A stretch of 64,000 nt of DNA from assembly GCF_004361855.1 (NCBI RefSeq), contig NZ_SNWQ01000027.1, positions 34,426 through 98,425 of the forward strand, given 5' to 3'. The notes under the pieces are model-generated. The model saw nothing but the letters and a program-made list of their open reading frames with translations, was not told the origin of the DNA and made no database searches. The first letter of the stretch is position 1. Each line of letters begins with the position of its first letter. Position numbers and translations under genes: made by a program. The stretch is from Kribbella caucasensis. Its GTDB lineage: Bacteria > Actinomycetota > Actinomycetes > Propionibacteriales > Kribbellaceae. Below are positions 35,699 to 43,869 of this stretch, in pieces.

Positions 35699-36261
35699 CA
35701 GGCCACCTCGCTCGCATAGACGGAGTACCCGAAGCCGGCCGCGGAGTTCGGCACCTCGGCATCGGGCTGGGTCGCGTACAGGTGGATCTCGGCGCCCGGC
35801 CGCAACCACACCGCCAGGTGCCGGCGCCGGCCGCGCCACTCCTCGGGGATCCGCAGGTCGTCACCGGGGCCGACGAACACCGGCTCACCCCAGTGCTTAC
35901 GCGCCAGCTGCAGCTGTCCTGGCCAGTAGTCGTCCAGCCCGTCCTCGACAGCCGGCACATCCGCCCGCCCGAACCCGTACGCCGACCACCCGCTGCGCGG
36001 ACTGTCCGGCAGCACGGCGTCGGGCAGCACCAGCATCACGGTCTGGCGCTGGGTGACCAGGCCCCAGGTGTAGCGATTCGGGTCGATGTTGCCGGGCGCC
36101 CACGGACGCCAACCGGTAGCCTCGGTCACCCGCATCACCAGGGCCCGGATCGCCTCCAGCCCGGTTCCCGGCGGGCCCCAGAGGCGGCGCCAGTCGGATA
36201 CGTCCGCCAGGTCGGCCATAGCGCGTTCGTCATCGTCCGACGACCGCAGCTGTGTCCTCAC
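35698..36261 (-). CDS. Hypothetical soluble protein coupled to the acidic repeat protein
   Basis: Protein of 187 aa, no family recognised. GTG 36261 is chosen for the AGGAGAGG site 5 bases upstream. It is a compact, Trp-rich sequence (SDWRRLWGPPGTGLEA, GWRPWAPGNIDPNRYTW, RSGWSAYGFGRADVP) that looks globular, unlike its partner. First gene of the two-gene operon; the coupling suggests fixed stoichiometry or interaction with the acidic protein. Confidence 0.65.
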   Translation of the reverse strand: MRTQLRSSDDDERAMADLADVSDWRRLWGPPGTGLEAIRALVMRVTEATGWRPWAPGNIDPNRYTWGLVTQRQTVMLVLPDAVLPDSPRSGWSAYGFGRADVPAVEDGLDDYWPGQLQLARKHWGEPVFVGPGDDLRIPEEWRGRRRHLAVWLRPGAEIHLYATQPDAEVPNSAAGFGYSVYASEVA

Positions 36262-36655
36262 CTGTGCCTCTCCTCTCACCCCAGCCCAACCAGCCTAGGC
36301 CCTCCCCGGTGCACCCGGCCTGGGACGCACGCCACCCCACCCCGGATCCACCCCGACCGAATACCTTGTCACGCACCCAGCCCACCCGCGAGCCGGCAAA
36401 ACCTGCAATCCGGCAACAATCCCGCCCCCTCCAGCCACAAGCCATCCCGCACCGCCCACCCCAACCACCCGAACCCGCCACCCTCGCACCGCCACCCGCC
36501 CCAACTCTCACCCCGCCCGGGCCCTTGACGGCACCCCGCTGTTTCCGATCCGTAAGCGGTCCCGCGTCCAAACCTGGAATGACTGCTCCGGATCACCCGG
36601 ATGTTCGTGGGCGGTAAGCGTTCGGGAGGTCCGGGTCGCGGTTTGTGGCGTTGTG
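36262..36655. other. Intergenic C-rich low-complexity stretch
   Basis: About 390 bases between divergent genes. The part from roughly 36290 to 36530 is strongly pyrimidine- and CCACCC-rich on the plus strand. No supported gene, RNA or clear hairpin is seen; promoters for both flanking genes are expected in it. Confidence 0.4.
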
Positions 36656-37846
36656 ATGGGGGACATGAAACTGCCGGCGCTCCCGACGGAGAAGTCGTTC
36701 CCGTCTCCGCTGCACCACCCACGCGTGGCGACCGTGATCGGCCGCTGGCTGGGCATAGCGGTGACGATCTGTTTCCTCACCGGCCTGTTCAGCCATCTCC
36801 AGCAGGCGACTCCCGACTGGCTGCACATCCCGAGCCGACCGTCGTCCCTCTATCGAGTGACCCAGGGCCTGCACATCCTCACCGGCACCGTCGCGATCCC
36901 ACTGCTCCTCGCCAAGCTGTGGACCGTCTACCCCAAGCTCTTCGCCAAGCTCCCTTGGCCACCCAGCCGCCAAACGCTGGGCACGGCACTGGGCACGGTG
37001 CTGGAACGCCTCTCCATCCTCGTCCTGGTATCCGCGATGGCACTGGAACTCTTCATCGGATTCCTGAACACCCTCCAGTGGTACCCCTGGCCGTTCCCCT
37101 TCAAGGAGACCCACTACGCGCTCGCCTGGATCATCGTGGGCGCCCTCCTCGTCCACCTGGCGGTCAAACTCCCGCTGATCCTTGCGCACTGGAAGAAGAC
37201 CCCAGCCGACCGTACGCCGCTCCCGCAACCCGCCGACTCGTTGCCGCCAGCAATCACCGGACTCAGCCGGCGCGGCCTGTTCCGTACGGTCGCCGGCGCC
37301 GGAGCCCTCATCGGAGTCGCCTCGATCGGCCAATCAGTACCAGCCCTCGGCCCGATCGCCGTACTCGCACCACGCAAACCCGGTATCGGCCCACAAGGTC
37401 TCCCGGTGAACCGAACCGCCCACGATGCCGGCGTCCCGCGGATCGGCTCGGACTGGCGATTCACCATCGAGGGCCCTCAGCAACTTACTTACTCTTTGGA
37501 AGAATTGAGAGCACTCCCCCAGAGCCGCTCTGAACTGCCGATCGCATGCGTCGAGGGCTGGAGCCAGGGTGCGCACTGGGAAGGCATCCGCATCCGCGAC
37601 CTGCTCAGATTCTGCGGCGCACCGGCGGCCTCGCGCGTCCGGGTCGTCTCGATGGAACAGGGCGGTTTCCACGCGACCAGCGAGTTGCCGCCGCAGTTCG
37701 CCGACGATCCACTCACCCTGCTGGCCCTCCGCCTCAACGGCAGCGACCTGGACCTCGACCACGGCTTCCCCGCCCGCGTCATCGCCCCCAACCGCCCCGG
37801 CGTCCTCCAAACCAAATGGGTCCACCGCCTGGAGATCCTCCCATGA
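36656..37846 (+). CDS. Molybdopterin-dependent oxidoreductase with N-terminal membrane domain
   Basis: Protein of 396 aa joining a four-helix membrane domain (residues about 20-180; His in LHILTGTVAI and YALAWIIVGALLVHLAV could bind heme) to a sulfite-oxidase-fold molybdopterin domain (residues 250-396). The molybdenum-ligating Cys is in SELPIACVEGWSQGAHW, and TYSLEELRALPQ precedes it. A twin-Arg-like SRRGLF before a second helix may orient the domain outward. This is the YedY/MsrP-like catalytic fold fused to its own cytochrome-b-like partner. ATG 36656 and 36665 are both possible. Confidence 0.85.
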   Translation: MGDMKLPALPTEKSFPSPLHHPRVATVIGRWLGIAVTICFLTGLFSHLQQATPDWLHIPSRPSSLYRVTQGLHILTGTVAIPLLLAKLWTVYPKLFAKLPWPPSRQTLGTALGTVLERLSILVLVSAMALELFIGFLNTLQWYPWPFPFKETHYALAWIIVGALLVHLAVKLPLILAHWKKTPADRTPLPQPADSLPPAITGLSRRGLFRTVAGAGALIGVASIGQSVPALGPIAVLAPRKPGIGPQGLPVNRTAHDAGVPRIGSDWRFTIEGPQQLTYSLEELRALPQSRSELPIACVEGWSQGAHWEGIRIRDLLRFCGAPAASRVRVVSMEQGGFHATSELPPQFADDPLTLLALRLNGSDLDLDHGFPARVIAPNRPGVLQTKWVHRLEILP

Positions 37847-38511
37847 CCCCCAACAGCCAGTCCCCCAATGACAACACCACCACCAACCCAACCCCCATCT
37901 CACCCGACGCAACACCCCGCCCGCCCAACGCAGACCGCACCCCGCCCGACTCAGACCACAGCCCGCCCGACCCAGACCACAGCCCGGACGACGCAACACC
38001 CAGCCCGTCTGTGGTTGTTGTCCGTGCTGCGCTTGCAGTGGTTGGGGTCGGATTCGGGCTGTGGGGGTTGCGGCTGTTGCTGCACAGTTTGAGCACCGAC
38101 GCGTTGGTCCGGTTGCCGCTCTGGTTAGGCGGAGCCGTACTGGCAGACGACTTCCTCCTGGTGCCGTTGACGATCGGCGCCGGCTGGCTCCTTACCCGCT
38201 GGTCGATCGGCCCGGATCACCACCGCACCGTGACCACCATCCGCACGACCCTTCTGTATGCCGGGATCACGACGCTCGTGGCGATACCCCTCCTGCTCCG
38301 GCAGGGCAAGGGGATCAACCCGACCGTGCTTCCACGCGACTACTTCCGCGACTGGTTGTTGCTGGAGGCCACGATCGTCGCCGTCGGCGTACTGGTGGTC
38401 ATGATCCAGCAGCGGCGACCGGCCCGACCGTCGCAGTCCCCGGTGAGAACTCAGCGGCGTTTGATGTTGAGGAGGTCTCGCGCCTCGTCGGGTGACATGG
38501 ACGGACGCTGA
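37843..38511 (+). CDS. Membrane protein with Pro/Asp-rich N-terminus
   Basis: Protein of 222 aa, ATG overlapping the stop of the oxidoreductase (ATGA). The first 55 residues are a disordered Pro/Asp/Ser/Thr region with a short repeat (DHSPPDPDHSP). Four helices follow (VVRAALAVVGVGFGLWGL, LPLWLGGAVLADDFLLVPLT, TLLYAGITTLVAIPLLL, LLLEATIVAVGVLVVMI). No family recognised; the coupling suggests it works with the redox protein, perhaps as a membrane subunit. Its 3' end overlaps the convergent BKACE gene by 61 bases. Confidence 0.7.
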   Translation: MTPNSQSPNDNTTTNPTPISPDATPRPPNADRTPPDSDHSPPDPDHSPDDATPSPSVVVVRAALAVVGVGFGLWGLRLLLHSLSTDALVRLPLWLGGAVLADDFLLVPLTIGAGWLLTRWSIGPDHHRTVTTIRTTLLYAGITTLVAIPLLLRQGKGINPTVLPRDYFRDWLLLEATIVAVGVLVVMIQQRRPARPSQSPVRTQRRLMLRRSRASSGDMDGR

Positions 38512-39278
38512 GCGAGGGTTGCCAGGGCGGCGGCGCGTTCGACGAGTTCGGCGTTGTGGGTGACCGGGCGGCCCTTGGCGAGGGTCAGCGTGTCCTCCAT
38601 GCCGACGCGGAGATGACCGCCCTTCGAGAGCGCCGCGAACGCGACCGGCAACGTCGTCCGGCCGACGCCCGTCGCCGACCAGGACGTGACCGCGTCGGGC
38701 AGACCGTTGACGGCGGCAACCAGAGCGTCCGCAGTACCGGGCATGCCGCCGGGGACGCCCATCACCAGATCGCAGTGGACCTTGCCGCCGTACGGCAGGC
38801 CGAACTTGTCGAGCAACCGCTGCAACGCGGCGACCTGACCGAGATCGAACAGCTCGAACTCCGGAACGATCTCGCGTTCCTGGGTGAGCTGGTAGAGCTG
38901 GGTGACGAACGGCCAGGGGTTCATGAAGACGTCGTCGCCGAAGTTCACCGTGCCCATCGTCAGCGAACAAGAGTCCGGCGCGGCGTCGAGCACCCGGAGG
39001 CGGTGATCGTACGGATCCGTGACCGCGCCGCCGGTGGAGAGCTGCACGATCAGCGCGGTGTTCTCGCGGAGCGCGGTGACCGTGTCGGTCAGCCGGCCGA
39101 GATCGAGGGTCGGGCGGTGCTCGGCGTCGCGGATGTGGACGTGGATCATCGCGGCGCCGGCGGCCTCGCAGCGCTTCGCGGTCTCGACGAGTTCGTCGAG
39201 GGTGGTCGGCAGGGCCGAGCAGTCCGCTTTGGCGGTCTCGGCGCCGGTCGGGGCAACGGTGAGCAACGTCGACGTCAT
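38451..39278 (-). CDS. BKACE-family beta-keto acid cleavage enzyme
   Basis: TIM-barrel enzyme of 275 aa of the 3-keto-5-aminohexanoate cleavage (BKACE) family, which condenses a beta-keto acid with acetyl-CoA and splits it. Zinc ligands are in MIHVHIRD and the catalytic region includes PEFELFDLGQV. Also seen: LSTGG, MGTVNFGDDVFMNPWPF, VGMEDTLTLAKG. ATG 39278 fits. The exact keto acid is unknown and no lysine-fermentation genes are nearby. Confidence 0.88.
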   Translation of the reverse strand: MTSTLLTVAPTGAETAKADCSALPTTLDELVETAKRCEAAGAAMIHVHIRDAEHRPTLDLGRLTDTVTALRENTALIVQLSTGGAVTDPYDHRLRVLDAAPDSCSLTMGTVNFGDDVFMNPWPFVTQLYQLTQEREIVPEFELFDLGQVAALQRLLDKFGLPYGGKVHCDLVMGVPGGMPGTADALVAAVNGLPDAVTSWSATGVGRTTLPVAFAALSKGGHLRVGMEDTLTLAKGRPVTHNAELVERAAALATLAQRPSMSPDEARDLLNIKRR

Positions 39279-39453
39279 GAACGAATCGTGCCAGATCCCC
39301 GCCCGATACGGGATATTCCCCGGTAACTGGGGCCGCTTACCGGACAATCTCCCGTCGCGGCGGGAGGCGCGGGCAGGCGGTCCGGTGATGGCCGTGGTCT
39401 CGTCGTCCAGCGAAGACCCAGGGGATCGCCGGCGGCATGGCGGCCGAGGGGGT

Positions 39454-39518
39454 TCGGACAAGACACGGGGACTTCGGACAGGACAGGACGTGTCCGAGGA
39501 CGCCAGGTGGTGTTCAAG
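39454..39518. repeat. Interspersed palindromic repeat, copy 3 (degenerate)
   Basis: cggggacttcggacag (39466-39481) with tgtccgaggacgcc (39491-39504) and a following tgttcaag (39511-39518) resemble copies at 478 and 25592 in the same order, with more mismatches. It accounts for much of the 308-base gap between the BKACE and dtd genes, which otherwise shows nothing recognisable. Confidence 0.5.
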
Positions 39519-39586
39519 GTCCCGAGAGCATCCCGTGGATCGGAGCCGCTCCGGGCGGGGATATGAGGCTTGGCAGACTGGGCGGC

Positions 39587-40012
39587 ATGAGAGCGGTGGT
39601 GCAGCGGGTCAGCCGGGCGTCGGTGACGGTCGGGGGTGAGGTGGTCGGGGCGATCGGCGAGGCCGGGCTGGTGGTCCTGCTCGGGGTGACGCATGTCGAC
39701 ACCACGGAGAAGGCGACCGCGCTGGCGGCGAAGATCTGGACGCTGCGGATCCTGCGGGACGAGCGGTCGTGCGCTGAGGAGCAGGCGCCGATCCTCGCGA
39801 TCAGTCAGTTCACCCTGTACGCCGACACTCGCAAAGGCCGGCGTCCTTCGTGGAGTGCCGCGGCACCCGGCGCGGTTTCGGAGCCGTTGTACGACGCCTT
39901 CTGCACAGCACTGGAGTCTCTCGGCGCCAAGGTCGAATGCGGCCGCTTCGGGGCCGACATGTCGGTCGAACTGGTCAACGACGGCCCGGTCACCCTCATC
40001 CTCGACACCTGA
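39587..40012 (+). CDS. dtd: D-aminoacyl-tRNA deacylase
   Basis: Dtd, 141 aa, removes D-amino acids and glycine mischarged on tRNA. ATG 39587 gives MRAVVQRVSRASVTVGG, the standard N-terminus. The catalytic motifs are ISQFTLYADTRKGRRPSW and the C-terminal Gly-cisPro-like LVNDGPVTLILDT. Full length for the family. Confidence 0.95.
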   Translation: MRAVVQRVSRASVTVGGEVVGAIGEAGLVVLLGVTHVDTTEKATALAAKIWTLRILRDERSCAEEQAPILAISQFTLYADTRKGRRPSWSAAAPGAVSEPLYDAFCTALESLGAKVECGRFGADMSVELVNDGPVTLILDT

Positions 40013-40145
40013 CGCAGCTGTGGGTGAGGCCGAGCGAGAGCCGTGGTCGCTGCACCGCTGGTGGGTCGTTGCGTCGCTGGCGGGTTATACAACTGGTCAG
40101 CGGTGAAGCACGGCGTCACCGGCGCGGCCGCCGCTGGGCGTGGAT

Positions 40146-40184
40146 CGGCCCCCCGGCTGGACTTGGGGTCCGGCCGGGGGGCCG
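40146..40184. terminator. Hairpin terminator between convergent genes
   Basis: cggccccccggctgga (40146-40161) pairs with tccggccggggggccg (40169-40184) at 15 of 16 positions, loop of 7. It lies between dtd and the convergent exported-protein gene. Confidence 0.75.
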
Positions 40185-40243
40185 TCGTGTTGCCCGGCTG
40201 AATCGGTGAGGTTCGGCTCAGCGGGGAGGGGTGTGGGGCTGGA

Positions 40244-41470
40244 TCAGCCGATCACACCGGCGGCCGAGTGGCCGACGACTACCTTGGTGTTCAGGCCGTG
40301 GACCCGGATCACCAGAGCGTTCACGGAGACGTAGCGGCTCTGCTTCACGACCTCGTTGAAGGTCAGGGTGGCGATGCCGGGGATCTCCAGGGTGGTGTTC
40401 GGCTCGGTCGGGACGTTGTAGACCTTCTTGCCGACCTTGATCGAGGCGATGCTCGACGACGAGTGCGTGCCGAACTTGCCGTCCTTGGTCTTCCACGCGA
40501 ACGCGGAGGACTCGATCGCGCCGATGGACAGGTTGCCGACCTTCACGCCCGCGACGTGGGAGGTGAACTTCACGGCCGACTTGTCGGCGCCGACGATGCC
40601 GTTCTTCGTGGTGTAAACCGCACCCACGTAGGCGACCTTCGGGATGACGACCTCTCCGACCGCGACGCGAACCGTCTTTCCTTCCGTGCCCTGGCAGGTG
40701 GCCTGGTAGGAGGTCGGGCCCGAGACGACCAGCTTGTCGACGTTCGCCTTGGTGCCGTAGGCGTCACCCATCACCATCGCGGTGGCGGGCTTGGTGATCT
40801 CGGCGCGGGTCTTCAGAACCGCGACGTCGACGCCCTGCGGGATGTACTTGTTCTTCACGGTCGCGTGCAGCACGACGGCCTGCGCGTACGAGTAGATGCC
40901 CGTGCTCGTCTTCACGCCGCCCACGCGGTTCAGCACGATGTAGCCCAGGCCCGGGATGGCGACCTTGGTGTTCGGCTTGGCCTTCAGCAGCGACGGCACC
41001 GGGATGCCACCGATCTTCACGGCCGCGAAGGTGGTGCTACCGGTGTAGTACAGGTTGCCGTTCTTGTACCACGCGGTGGTCGTGGTCTTGGCCCCGGTGA
41101 GCGACAGCAGCCCGCCGACCCGGATGTCCGCGGCGGTCGCGTTGCTGGTGACGCCGTTGCCGTACTTGTTGTTGAAGGCATGCGTGTCGGTCGTGACCGT
41201 CTTCGCGATGGCCTGGTTGTTCACATTGGCCGTGGCCAGGTCGTTCCTCGACTGCCGGCTCGGGTCCGTGGTGCAGCTGATCTGGCTGATGACCTGCGGG
41301 CCGCTGTTGGCCAGCCCGGTCTGCACGTCGGTGCCGAACGCGTAGCCGCTGTAACCGAAAACCGGCGCGGCGGACGCCGAACCCGAGGTCAGCGCGATCG
41401 TAGAAGCAACGCCGACAACCGCCGCGACACCGACGGCAGCGAGCTTCTTGTATCCGATGCGGGGTCTCAT
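40244..41470 (-). CDS. Exported choice-of-anchor-type protein with internal duplication
   Basis: Secreted protein of 408 aa, resembling the choice-of-anchor P family. ATG 41470 follows GAGGAGGGG. Signal peptide about residues 1-36 (LAAVGVAAVVGVASTIALTS, cleavage near SASA). Two related segments, VKIGGIPVPSLLKAKPNTKV with IPGLGYIVLNRV and IKVGKKVYNVPTEPNTTLEI with PGIATLTFNEVV, show an internal duplication of a beta-rich unit. No LPXTG or membrane anchor is seen at the C-terminus. Function unknown; likely surface-associated or released. Confidence 0.72.
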   Translation of the reverse strand: MRPRIGYKKLAAVGVAAVVGVASTIALTSGSASAAPVFGYSGYAFGTDVQTGLANSGPQVISQISCTTDPSRQSRNDLATANVNNQAIAKTVTTDTHAFNNKYGNGVTSNATAADIRVGGLLSLTGAKTTTTAWYKNGNLYYTGSTTFAAVKIGGIPVPSLLKAKPNTKVAIPGLGYIVLNRVGGVKTSTGIYSYAQAVVLHATVKNKYIPQGVDVAVLKTRAEITKPATAMVMGDAYGTKANVDKLVVSGPTSYQATCQGTEGKTVRVAVGEVVIPKVAYVGAVYTTKNGIVGADKSAVKFTSHVAGVKVGNLSIGAIESSAFAWKTKDGKFGTHSSSSIASIKVGKKVYNVPTEPNTTLEIPGIATLTFNEVVKQSRYVSVNALVIRVHGLNTKVVVGHSAAGVIG

Positions 41471-41900
41471 GACCCCTCCTCCCTGAGTGATGACGTGACC
41501 CGTTGGGCGGGCCAGGACACAGACACAACTCGGCCGGTCGCGGTAGGTAACGAGCCAGACCCTCTCCGAGATCAAACCGTTACATTCGGCCCGGCGGTCG
41601 AGAAGAACGCGGTCTTGCGAGAGTGTGGAGATTGTGCAGTTGAGAAGCACCCGGAACACGTGACGGCATAGAAAGATCCCTACGCCACAAGGGAAATCGG
41701 CGCAGGGATCGACGAATCACCGGCGTGGCGACTGGACACCATCCAGCCGGCCGGAGACAGGCCGAGGGCCCGAGCGCGCAAGGCCCGGGCCCTCGGAGAC
41801 TTCACAGTTCGTAACCGGGGGCTCGGCGATTCACCACCGTGGCTAGTTGCTCAACGAGCGCCCGGCCACCGGGTTATCACCGAACCACCCAGAGCTTGGT
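41471..41900. other. Intergenic region with one hairpin
   Basis: About 430 bases with no supported gene. It contains the promoter region of the exported protein gene (near 41471-41660) and the hairpin at 41762-41796 below the sulfur operon. Confidence 0.4.
41762..41796. terminator. Hairpin below the sulfur operon
   Basis: ccgagggcccg (41762-41772) pairs perfectly with cgggccctcgg (41786-41796). It lies about 100 bases downstream of the DUF1416 stop in the minus direction; no U-tract. Confidence 0.6.
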
Positions 41901-42197
41901 TCAGACGGAGACGGCCACCTCGGCCACCTCGCCGTACTGGGCCACCACCTGGCGGTCGACCGGCTCGGCCTTCGGCGCCAGCGTGCGCAGCGTCCAGCTG
42001 CCCGGCGCGGCGAAGAACCGGAAGTGCCCGGTCGCCGAGGTCGGCACCTCGGCCGTGAACTCACCAGTCGAGTCCAGCAGCCGCACGTACGCGCCGCCGA
42101 CCGGCTCGTCGCCGCGCAGCACCTGGCCCTGGATCACGGCTTCCTTGTCGATGTCGACGCCCTTGAGGTCAAGGCCGCCTTGCTTTGCTCCGCACAT
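41901..42197 (-). CDS. DUF1416-family protein
   Basis: Small protein of 98 aa matching DUF1416, an actinobacterial family encoded beside thiosulfate sulfurtransferase. It begins MCGAKQGGLDLKGVDIDKEA, with an early Cys, and is otherwise a predicted beta-sandwich (VIQGQVLRGDEPVGGAYVRL, SATGHFRFFAAPGSWTLRT). The gap to the sulfurtransferase gene is 2 bases, so it is cotranscribed. Biochemical role unknown. Confidence 0.88.
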   Translation of the reverse strand: MCGAKQGGLDLKGVDIDKEAVIQGQVLRGDEPVGGAYVRLLDSTGEFTAEVPTSATGHFRFFAAPGSWTLRTLAPKAEPVDRQVVAQYGEVAEVAVSV

Positions 42198-42199
42198 GT

Positions 42200-43048
42200 T
42201 CAGGCCTTTCCGGGCTCGTCGCCGAGGGCAACGGGTACGCCGACCAGCGAACCCCACTCGGTCCAGGAACCGTCGTAGTTCTTGACGTTGGCCTGACCGA
42301 GGATCTCGTGCAGCACGAACCAGGTGTGCGCCGAGCGCTCGCCGATCCGGCAGTACGCGATCGTGTCCTTGCCGAAGTCGACGCCCGCGTCGGCGTACAG
42401 CTGCTTCAGGTCGTCGTCGGGGCGGAACGTGCCGTCGTCGTTGGCCGCCTTGCTCCACGGGATATTCGCCGCGGTCGGGATGTGCCCGGCCCGCTGCGCC
42501 TGCTCCTGCGGCAGGTGCGCCGGGGCGAGCAGCCGGCCGGCGTACTCGTCGGGGCTGCGGACGTCGACCAGGTTCTTGACGCCGATGGCCTCGCCGACCT
42601 CGTCGCGGAAGGCGCGGATGTTCAGGTCCGGCTCCTGCGCGGTGTACTGCGTGGCCTCGCGCTTGACCACCTCGTCGGTCAGTTCGCGGCTGTCCAGCTC
42701 CCAGCGCTTGCGGCCGCCGTCGAGCAGCTTGACGTCACCGTGGCCGTAGAGCTTGAAGTACCAGTACGCGTAGGCCGCGAACCAGTTGTTGTTGCCGCCG
42801 TACAGGACGACCGTGTCGTCGCTGGCGACGCCGCGGTCGGACAGCAGCGCCTCGAACTGCTCCTTGTTGACGAAGTCTCGGCGGACGTGGTCCTGGAGGT
42901 CTTCCTTCCAGTCCAGCTTGATCGCACCGGCGATGTGGCCGGCGTCGTACGCCGAGACGTCCTCGTCGACCTCGATCAGAACGACACCGGGGTCGGACTT
43001 GTGTTCCTCGACCCAGTCGGCCGAGACGAGAGCGGATTCCCTGCTCAT
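42200..43048 (-). CDS. sseA: Thiosulfate sulfurtransferase (rhodanese)
   Basis: Two-domain rhodanese, 282 aa. The N-terminal inactive domain has VLIEVDEDVSAYDAGHIAGA; the C-terminal domain has VDVRSPDEYAG and the active-site Cys loop TIAYCRIGERSAHTW. It moves sulfane sulfur from thiosulfate to thiols or cyanide. ATG 43048 follows GAGGAGC. It is the second structural gene of the operon DUF4395-rhodanese-DUF1416, preceded by a Cys leader peptide, pointing to control by cysteine supply. Confidence 0.93.
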   Translation of the reverse strand: MSRESALVSADWVEEHKSDPGVVLIEVDEDVSAYDAGHIAGAIKLDWKEDLQDHVRRDFVNKEQFEALLSDRGVASDDTVVLYGGNNNWFAAYAYWYFKLYGHGDVKLLDGGRKRWELDSRELTDEVVKREATQYTAQEPDLNIRAFRDEVGEAIGVKNLVDVRSPDEYAGRLLAPAHLPQEQAQRAGHIPTAANIPWSKAANDDGTFRPDDDLKQLYADAGVDFGKDTIAYCRIGERSAHTWFVLHEILGQANVKNYDGSWTEWGSLVGVPVALGDEPGKA

Positions 43049-43060
43049 GTTTGCTGCTCC

Positions 43061-43513
43061 TCAGGTGGTAGTAGCGGTGGATGGCGTACGAATACGTTGG
43101 ATCAGCAGATAGGCCTCGCAGCCGAGGCAGAGCCCGACCGCGGCGTTCACGAACGCGGCGACCAGGGCGAACCCGGTGGCGACGACGCCGAGCACCTCGG
43201 CGCCGGTGAGGTAGCCGATCAGGCCGAGCACGGCGAACACCAGCCCGACCAGCTGGGCGAACCGGGGCGGCGTCGCGTCCTCCAGTTCCTTCGGCGGGCC
43301 GAGCCGGGGCCGGATCAGTCGTTTGAAGATCTGGCCGTACGGCGACGCGCTCACGCCGAAGGCGACCGAGATCGCGAACACCAAGGCCTGGACCGCGAGT
43401 GGCCACGGGTTGTTCAGCACCAGGGTCAGCGCGAGCACGACCGTGGTGAGCGCCGCGGCGAACCGGAGTCCGCGCGGATCTACCTGGGGTTTTGTTGCCG
43501 TCTTGTCAGACAT
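43061..43513 (-). CDS. DUF4395-family membrane protein
   Basis: Membrane protein of 150 aa with four helices, matching DUF4395. It begins with a short basic cytosolic part (VDPRGLRFAAALTT) and ends with a helix containing GLCLGCEAYLLIQRI, where two cysteines sit close to the membrane surface. Members occur with rhodaneses and thioredoxins and are thought to take part in sulfur handling; transport or thiol redox are possible. It is the first structural gene of the operon. Confidence 0.88.
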   Translation of the reverse strand: MSDKTATKPQVDPRGLRFAAALTTVVLALTLVLNNPWPLAVQALVFAISVAFGVSASPYGQIFKRLIRPRLGPPKELEDATPPRFAQLVGLVFAVLGLIGYLTGAEVLGVVATGFALVAAFVNAAVGLCLGCEAYLLIQRIRTPSTATTT

Positions 43514-43517
43514 GGCG

Positions 43518-43532
43518 ACTCCCGGAAGGAGT
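43518..43532 (-). promoter_or_regulatory. Small hairpin over the DUF4395 ribosome site
   Basis: On the minus strand actcc, ttccg, ggagt form a five-base stem and five-base loop just upstream of the ATG at 43513. The right arm contains the GGAG ribosome-binding sequence, so the stem would hide it. This could be the element controlled by translation of the leader peptide. Confidence 0.4.
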
Positions 43533-43628
43533 GGGGATCGAGCAAGATCCCGCCCAGAGGATGCGGGAGGCGGCGTACTGCGAACCGTGCTCAGCGACCG
43601 GTTCGGAAGCGCTCGGGACGCCGCCTGG

Positions 43629-43709
43629 TCAGCGGCGACGACACAGCGACGAGCGCATCCGGCAGTTGTCCACTGCCCTGCGCTTGGTCAGCCACGTCGT
43701 GTAAGTCAC
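43629..43709 (-). CDS. Cys-containing leader peptide (Ms5788A family)
   Basis: Open frame of 26 codons, GTG 43709 to TGA 43629, too short for routine gene calling. It reads MTYTTWLTKRRAVDNCRMRS then SLCRRR. The LTKRRAVDxCR core is the signature I recall for the Ms5788A-type leader peptides upstream of sulfurtransferase/DUF4395 operons in mycobacteria, where translation through the Cys codons controls the downstream genes. Here two Cys codons (TGC and TGT) lie near the end. It is 115 bases upstream of DUF4395. Confidence 0.78.
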   Translation of the reverse strand: MTYTTWLTKRRAVDNCRMRSSLCRRR

Positions 43710-43869
43710 GCACTGAGAGTACGGAACCTGTCCGGCATCGCGAGCCGTGGTCCCACCCAGCGAGACAATTGATCAATATTCGGACAAGTTGCCTGATCCC
43801 GAAGGAGTTTAAGGCTGGCTGAAGAACGCGGCCGATGCTGGTGGTCAGACGAAACCACGGGAGGAACCG

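Noticed and set aside
43741..43800. attgatcaat palindrome upstream of the Cys leader peptide as an operator
   Set aside because: A ten-base A/T palindrome is weak evidence; it is more simply part of a promoter and I could not match it to a known sulfur-regulator site.
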